Below are positions 29,911 to 33,845 of a stretch of 33,845 bases of DNA, piece by piece. The stretch is from Bacteroidales bacterium. Its GTDB lineage: Bacteria > Bacteroidota > Bacteroidia > Bacteroidales > F082. A model generated the notes under the pieces. It had not been told where the DNA came from and made no database searches. It was given only the letters and a program-made list of their open reading frames with translations. Position 1 is the first letter of the stretch. Each line of letters begins with the position of its first letter. Location of the stretch: positions 1-33,845 of the forward strand of contig JAFOBJ010000011.1 in the NCBI GenBank assembly GCA_017381865.1. Reading direction: 5' to 3'. The position numbers were made by a program, and so were the translations under genes.

Positions 29911-31278
29911 ATGGAAATCACAAATTCTTACATCAAGGAAAACGAAAATCGTTTCTTAGAGGAGTTATTCGGTTTAATCCGTATCCCTTCAATCAGTTCA
30001 CAAACAGAGCATAAAGGCGACATGATAAAATGCGCTGAATACTGGAGAGACAGCATCTTAGCAGCTGGCGCTGACAAGGCTGAAGTTATGCCAACAGAAG
30101 GCAATCCTGTAGTCTACGGCGAAAAAATCATCGACCCAAAACTTCCTACAGTTTTAGTTTATGGTCACTATGATGTTATGCCTGTCGACCCAATCGAATT
30201 ATGGAACACCGACCCATTTGAACCAGTCATCAAAGACGGTAAGATTTGGGCTCGTGGCGCAAACGACGACAAAGGTCAGGCTTTCATGCACGCCAAGGCA
30301 TTCGAGACAATGGTAAAGACAAACACATTGCCATGCAACGTCAAGTTCATGATTGAAGGCGAAGAAGAAATAGGTTCTGGCAGCCTCGCAAAATGGATTG
30401 TAACAAACAAAGATTTAGTCAAGGCTGACATCATCTTGGTTTCTGACACCAGCATGATCGACCACGAAACTCCATCTATCACAACAGGTTTACGCGGCTT
30501 GGCATATTGGGAAGTCGAAGTAACAGGTCCTAATGCTGACCTCCACTCAGGATTATTCGGCGGCGCAGTAGCAAACCCTGTCAACACATTATGCGAGATG
30601 GTCGCTAAGGTCATGGACGAAAACAATCACATCACTATCCCTGGATTCTACGATGACGTCGTCGAGGCAACAGCAGAAGAACGTGAGTTGCTCAACATGG
30701 CTCCATATAGCGAAGAAGAATACAAAGCAGGCGTCGGCGTCAATGCATTACGCGGCGAAAACGGATTCACAACTATCGAAAGAGTTGGTATCCGTCCAAC
30801 ATTCGACCTCTGCGGCATCTGGGGCGGTTACACAGGCGAAGGCTCAAAGACTGTTCTTCCTTCAAAGGCATACGCTAAGATTTCATGCCGCTTGGTTCCT
30901 AACCAAGACCACGAAAAGATTTCTGTATTATTCAAAGAATATTTTGAAAGCATCGCTCCTGAATACGTCACAGTGAAAGTCACTCCAATGCACGGCGGAC
31001 AAGCTTACGGCTGTCCTATCGACTTGCCAGCATACAAGGCAGCAGAAGCAGCTTATATGGACACATACGGCAAACGTCCTATCCCAATGAAGAGCGGCGG
31101 CAGTATCCCAATCATCTCTGCCTTCGAAAGAGTTCTCGGTCTCAAGTCTATCTTGATGGGCTTCGGCTTAGGTTCTGACGCCATCCACTCACCAAACGAA
31201 AACTACAGAGTGGACCACTTCTTCAAAGGAATCGAGACAATCATTGCTTTCTATCAACATTTTGCAAAAATGCAATAA
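29911..31278 (+). CDS. M20-family dipeptidase/metallopeptidase
   Basis: A 455-residue di-zinc peptidase of the M20 family. Metal and catalytic residues are visible in VYGHYDVMPVDP, RGANDDKGQ and EGEEEIGSGS; the dimerisation insert occupies about 200-330. A C-terminal GGSIPIISAFERVLG and HSPNENY complete the active site. No signal peptide, so it is cytoplasmic, probably cleaving dipeptides. It stands alone with no clear -7 box and ends before a hairpin terminator. Confidence 0.92.
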   Translation: MEITNSYIKENENRFLEELFGLIRIPSISSQTEHKGDMIKCAEYWRDSILAAGADKAEVMPTEGNPVVYGEKIIDPKLPTVLVYGHYDVMPVDPIELWNTDPFEPVIKDGKIWARGANDDKGQAFMHAKAFETMVKTNTLPCNVKFMIEGEEEIGSGSLAKWIVTNKDLVKADIILVSDTSMIDHETPSITTGLRGLAYWEVEVTGPNADLHSGLFGGAVANPVNTLCEMVAKVMDENNHITIPGFYDDVVEATAEERELLNMAPYSEEEYKAGVGVNALRGENGFTTIERVGIRPTFDLCGIWGGYTGEGSKTVLPSKAYAKISCRLVPNQDHEKISVLFKEYFESIAPEYVTVKVTPMHGGQAYGCPIDLPAYKAAEAAYMDTYGKRPIPMKSGGSIPIISAFERVLGLKSILMGFGLGSDAIHSPNENYRVDHFFKGIETIIAFYQHFAKMQ

Positions 31279-31289
31279 TAAGACAAAGT

Positions 31290-31338
31290 AGAGACGTATC
31301 AATGTTTTCTTTAAAATAAACACACATTGATGCGTCTC
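31290..31338. repeat. GAGACG hairpin, copy 2
   Basis: GAGACGTATCAATGT pairs with ACATTGATGCGTCTC over 15 bp with one G-T pair. Compared with the copy at 21748, two base pairs are exchanged on both arms with pairing kept. A single arm, ATTGATACGTCTCTAC, is also present at 163-178. Confidence 0.65.
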
Positions 31339-31347
31339 AAAAATAAA

Positions 31348-31390
31348 AAAGGTATGCCACTGATTGTGACATACCTTATTTTTTTTGTCC
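31348..31390 (+). terminator. Terminator of the M20 gene
   Basis: AAGGTATG and CATACCTT arms around a 14-base loop, followed by ATTTTTTTT. Confidence 0.7.
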
Positions 31391-31648
31391 ACGATTTTAA
31401 TCCGCGAAACTGCACGAAATATCACTAAATGATTTCGTGAAAGATTAGTGTTTTTTTAGCGGACATAAAAACGTCCACGAATCTTCACGAATTCGCGCGA
31501 ATTATAAGTTTTCCTCTCGCAAAGTCGCAAAGGTGCGCAAAGTTTATACAACATCCTCAACTCCTAACTCCTAACTAACAAAGCGTTGCCTTATCCTATA
31601 GTTTCGCCCTAATTATGCATTATGAATTATGCATTATGAATTACAAAA
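31391..31648. other. Gene-free intergenic stretch with several repeats
   Basis: It holds CACGAAAT/ATTTCGTG arms (31414-31440), a CACGAATCTTCACGAATTCG segment, the third CGCAAAG repeat (31514-31545), AACTCCT heptamers (31559-31577) and ATTATGCATTATGAATT heptamers (31611-31645). I see no gene. Confidence 0.5.
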
Positions 31649-31690
31649 AAAACTGAGAACCCGATTTCTCAGATTCTCAGTTTTATTATT
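31645..31690 (-). terminator. Terminator of dsbD
   Basis: AAAACTGAGAA and TTCTCAGTTTT form a perfect 11-bp stem with A/T runs on both sides. It lies about 55 bp past the dsbD stop. Confidence 0.75.
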
Positions 31691-31740
31691 TAAAGCTTAA
31701 ATAAGGTTCAATAGCCTTAGTTCAATAGCTTTAGTTCTTT

Positions 31741-33789
31741 TTATTCAAAGATGTTTCTGATTGAAACGCCGTTGTTGAAGTTTTCTACACCTTTCTTCAA
31801 GAAGTCAACGAAAGCGTCTTTATCGAGGTTATATGAACGTGGTTCAACCAAGAGTTCGCCATTGTGACCCATGAGGCAGTAGTAAGGTTGAGCATTTGCA
31901 TCAAATTTAGAGATTTGGAATGCAGAGTTTTTGCTACCTATAGAAGTTTTTTTCTTCTTACCTTTTGAATTTACCATCCATTCGTCTTCTGGGAGAGTAG
32001 TCTTATCGTCTACATAGAGAGCGATGATGACATATTCGTTGCGTAACATTTCGAGGACGCGAGGGTCGCTCCATACGTTAGCTTCCATTTCGCGGCAGTT
32101 AACGCAGCCGTGGCCTGTGAAGTCGATGTAGATAGGTTTATTTTGAGCCTTTGCACAAGCGAGACCTTGTTCGTAATCGTAGTAACCTTTAAGGCCGTGA
32201 GGCAAATGCAAGAAATCTGCATATTTAGGTTCTTCGCACAATACTGAGCTAACTTTTTTGTCAACTTGTTCTGTTTGAACAGAGATGTTAGACATCTTAG
32301 CGTCTACATATTGGATAACCTTATCAGAGTTTTCTTGGTTGATACGTTTGAGGTCAAAGTCCATAGTTTGTTGTGGTGGCAAGTAGCCAGACAAAGCTTT
32401 AAGAGGAGCACCCCACATACCTGGAATCATATAAACTACGAATGTGAAAACTACGATAGAGAGAACGAGACGGAATACTGACAAATGAGGAACGTCAGAG
32501 TCGTGAGCGAATTTGATTTTTCCTAAGAGGTAGAAACCTAACAATGTGAATGTCACGATCCAGATAGCGAGGTAAACTTCGCGGTCGAGGAGACCCCAGT
32601 GGTATGTTTGGTCAGCTACGCTTAAGAATTTGAAACCGAGAGCGATTTCAATGAAACCGAGAACAACCTTAACTGAGTTGAGCCAGCCGCCGCTCTTAGG
32701 CATATTTTGTAACAATGATGGGAACAAAGCGCATAAAGCGAATGGAAGACCGAATGTCATCGCGAATACCAACATTGTGAGAATTGGAGCCCAGAATTCA
32801 CCTGACAAAGATTGAATAAGAGCTGTACCAACGATAGGACCTGTACATGCGAATGATACGAGAACGAGTACCAATGCCATGAAGAATACGCCGCCTAAAC
32901 CTTTGCTTGTGCTTGTCTTGCTATCAGCTTTGTTAACCCATGAACTTGGTAATGTCAATTCGAATGCGCCGAAGAATGAAGCAGCGAATACCATGAATAT
33001 CAAGAAGAACAAGATATTGATCCATGATGTTGAAATCCAGTTAAAGATACTTGCTGTTGTATCTTCACCACCGCCAAATCTAGCAATCAAAATGAGGACT
33101 GCAATTGGGAGTGTATAAAGAGTTACGATGAAAATGTAGTACATGATAGCTTTGAAACGACCTACAGCCTTGCTTTCGTCACCGTGTAAGAAGAATGACA
33201 CTGTCATAGGAATCATAGGGAAAACGCAAGGAGTCATAAGAGCTGCCAAACCCCAGATAACTGCGCCTAACAACATGCCGAAAAGACCTTTACTTCCTGA
33301 TTTTTCAGCTTCATTTGCTGAATCAGTTTCAACTACTGCAGGTTCACCAAGTTGAACTTCAAAGTCATAAGTAATTGGAACACATTGTTCTTTGCAACTT
33401 TGACCAGTGATAACACCAGATACTGTTGCTACGCCGTCTAATAATTTAACTTTTTGTGTGAAAACAGCTTCTTTTTCAAAGAAATGTTCGTCGATTTCAA
33501 AAACGTCGCTATAATGAACTATAGCTTTTGGTTCTGCAACGCCACCAATGCGTTCAATGCCGAGTGTGTCGATGAAGTCGAAATAGAGAGGCATTGGTCC
33601 GCCGAATGGAGTGTTTTGTGAATAAAGATGCCAACCATCTTCGATTTCTGCTTTGAATACGATGTTGTATTCATTCTTGTTTAATTTCTCTGTTTCTACA
33701 GTCCATTGTACTGGTTCAAGGATTTGTGCTTTTGCAACAAAAGGAACCAACATGACTAAGAAAGTAATGAGTCTTAAAAACTTTTTCAT
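31741..33789 (-). CDS. dsbD: Thiol:disulfide interchange protein DsbD
   Basis: A 682-residue inner-membrane protein that carries electrons from cytoplasmic thioredoxin to periplasmic proteins. A signal peptide (ending VAKAQ) precedes the N-terminal alpha domain (about 25-150) with Cys132 and Cys136. Eight membrane helices carry the central pair in MTPCVFPMIP and FACTGPIVG. The C-terminal gamma thioredoxin-like domain has GHGCVNCREME. All six cysteines are present. The ATG at 33789 is near the window edge and its promoter is not resolved. Confidence 0.94.
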   Translation of the reverse strand: MKKFLRLITFLVMLVPFVAKAQILEPVQWTVETEKLNKNEYNIVFKAEIEDGWHLYSQNTPFGGPMPLYFDFIDTLGIERIGGVAEPKAIVHYSDVFEIDEHFFEKEAVFTQKVKLLDGVATVSGVITGQSCKEQCVPITYDFEVQLGEPAVVETDSANEAEKSGSKGLFGMLLGAVIWGLAALMTPCVFPMIPMTVSFFLHGDESKAVGRFKAIMYYIFIVTLYTLPIAVLILIARFGGGEDTTASIFNWISTSWINILFFLIFMVFAASFFGAFELTLPSSWVNKADSKTSTSKGLGGVFFMALVLVLVSFACTGPIVGTALIQSLSGEFWAPILTMLVFAMTFGLPFALCALFPSLLQNMPKSGGWLNSVKVVLGFIEIALGFKFLSVADQTYHWGLLDREVYLAIWIVTFTLLGFYLLGKIKFAHDSDVPHLSVFRLVLSIVVFTFVVYMIPGMWGAPLKALSGYLPPQQTMDFDLKRINQENSDKVIQYVDAKMSNISVQTEQVDKKVSSVLCEEPKYADFLHLPHGLKGYYDYEQGLACAKAQNKPIYIDFTGHGCVNCREMEANVWSDPRVLEMLRNEYVIIALYVDDKTTLPEDEWMVNSKGKKKKTSIGSKNSAFQISKFDANAQPYYCLMGHNGELLVEPRSYNLDKDAFVDFLKKGVENFNNGVSIRNIFE

Positions 33790-33845
33790 GATTAGTTTGT
33801 TGATTTATTATGAATTAAATTTAATTATTCATTAGTTAAAAAAAC

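Overview
This is a chromosomal segment of a low-GC Bacteroidota, most likely order Bacteroidales. Supporting signs are a Type IX secretion C-terminal domain, Bacteroidota-type promoters (TAnnTTTG -7 boxes ahead of most genes and RNAs), a tmRNA whose tag reads GENNYALAA, an archaeal/eukaryotic-type prolyl-tRNA synthetase, and the lpxK-lpxH and NIF3/zinc-ribbon gene pairs. I cannot name a genus.

Layout: 1-1080 holds tRNA-Val, dispersed hairpins and repeats. 1080-1793 is a methyltransferase. 1875-4471 is a 2.6-kb mosaic bounded by 17-bp inverted repeats and a 7-bp target duplication; it holds two copies of an IS982-type left end, an internally deleted IS1634-type element and a passenger membrane lipoprotein gene. 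4551-6932 holds a LOG-family protein, a retropepsin-like protein and a sigma-54 activator without a DNA-binding tail. 7006-8346 holds a tail-anchored protein, an array of helically phased TTGTCACA repeats, tmRNA and tRNA-Arg. 8524-11062 holds a four-helix-bundle (S23/IVP) protein between two heptamer arrays, a DUF2027/Smr protein and DinD. 11275-19112 is mostly housekeeping: a radical SAM protein, a SpoU methyltransferase, a T9SS cargo protein, a HAD nucleotidase, psd, cdsA, a PAP2 phosphatase and MazG. 19318-26148 is an envelope block: acyloxyacyl hydrolase, DUF2807 lipoprotein, proS, a Ser/Arg-repeat lipoprotein and an OMPP1/FadL-like porin. 26233-33789 holds the zinc-ribbon protein, NIF3, lpxK, lpxH, an M20 dipeptidase and dsbD.

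Envelope lipid biology recurs: cdsA and psd make phosphatidylethanolamine, the PAP2 protein is a lipid phosphatase, lpxK and lpxH act in lipid A synthesis, and the acyloxyacyl hydrolase-like protein probably trims lipid A.

The most striking signal is a vocabulary of degenerate 7-mer and 8-mer tandem repeats filling nearly every intergenic gap, like the STRR repeats of cyanobacteria. The same arrays enter genes: they lie in frame inside the PAP2, MazG and NIF3 genes, and supply the last codons and stop of at least six others. Because neither 7 nor 8 is a multiple of 3, the intruding arrays encode 7- and 8-residue peptide periodicities. Several dispersed hairpin families, two with compensatory changes between copies, also occur. 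I see no CRISPR array, phage module or complete defence system.
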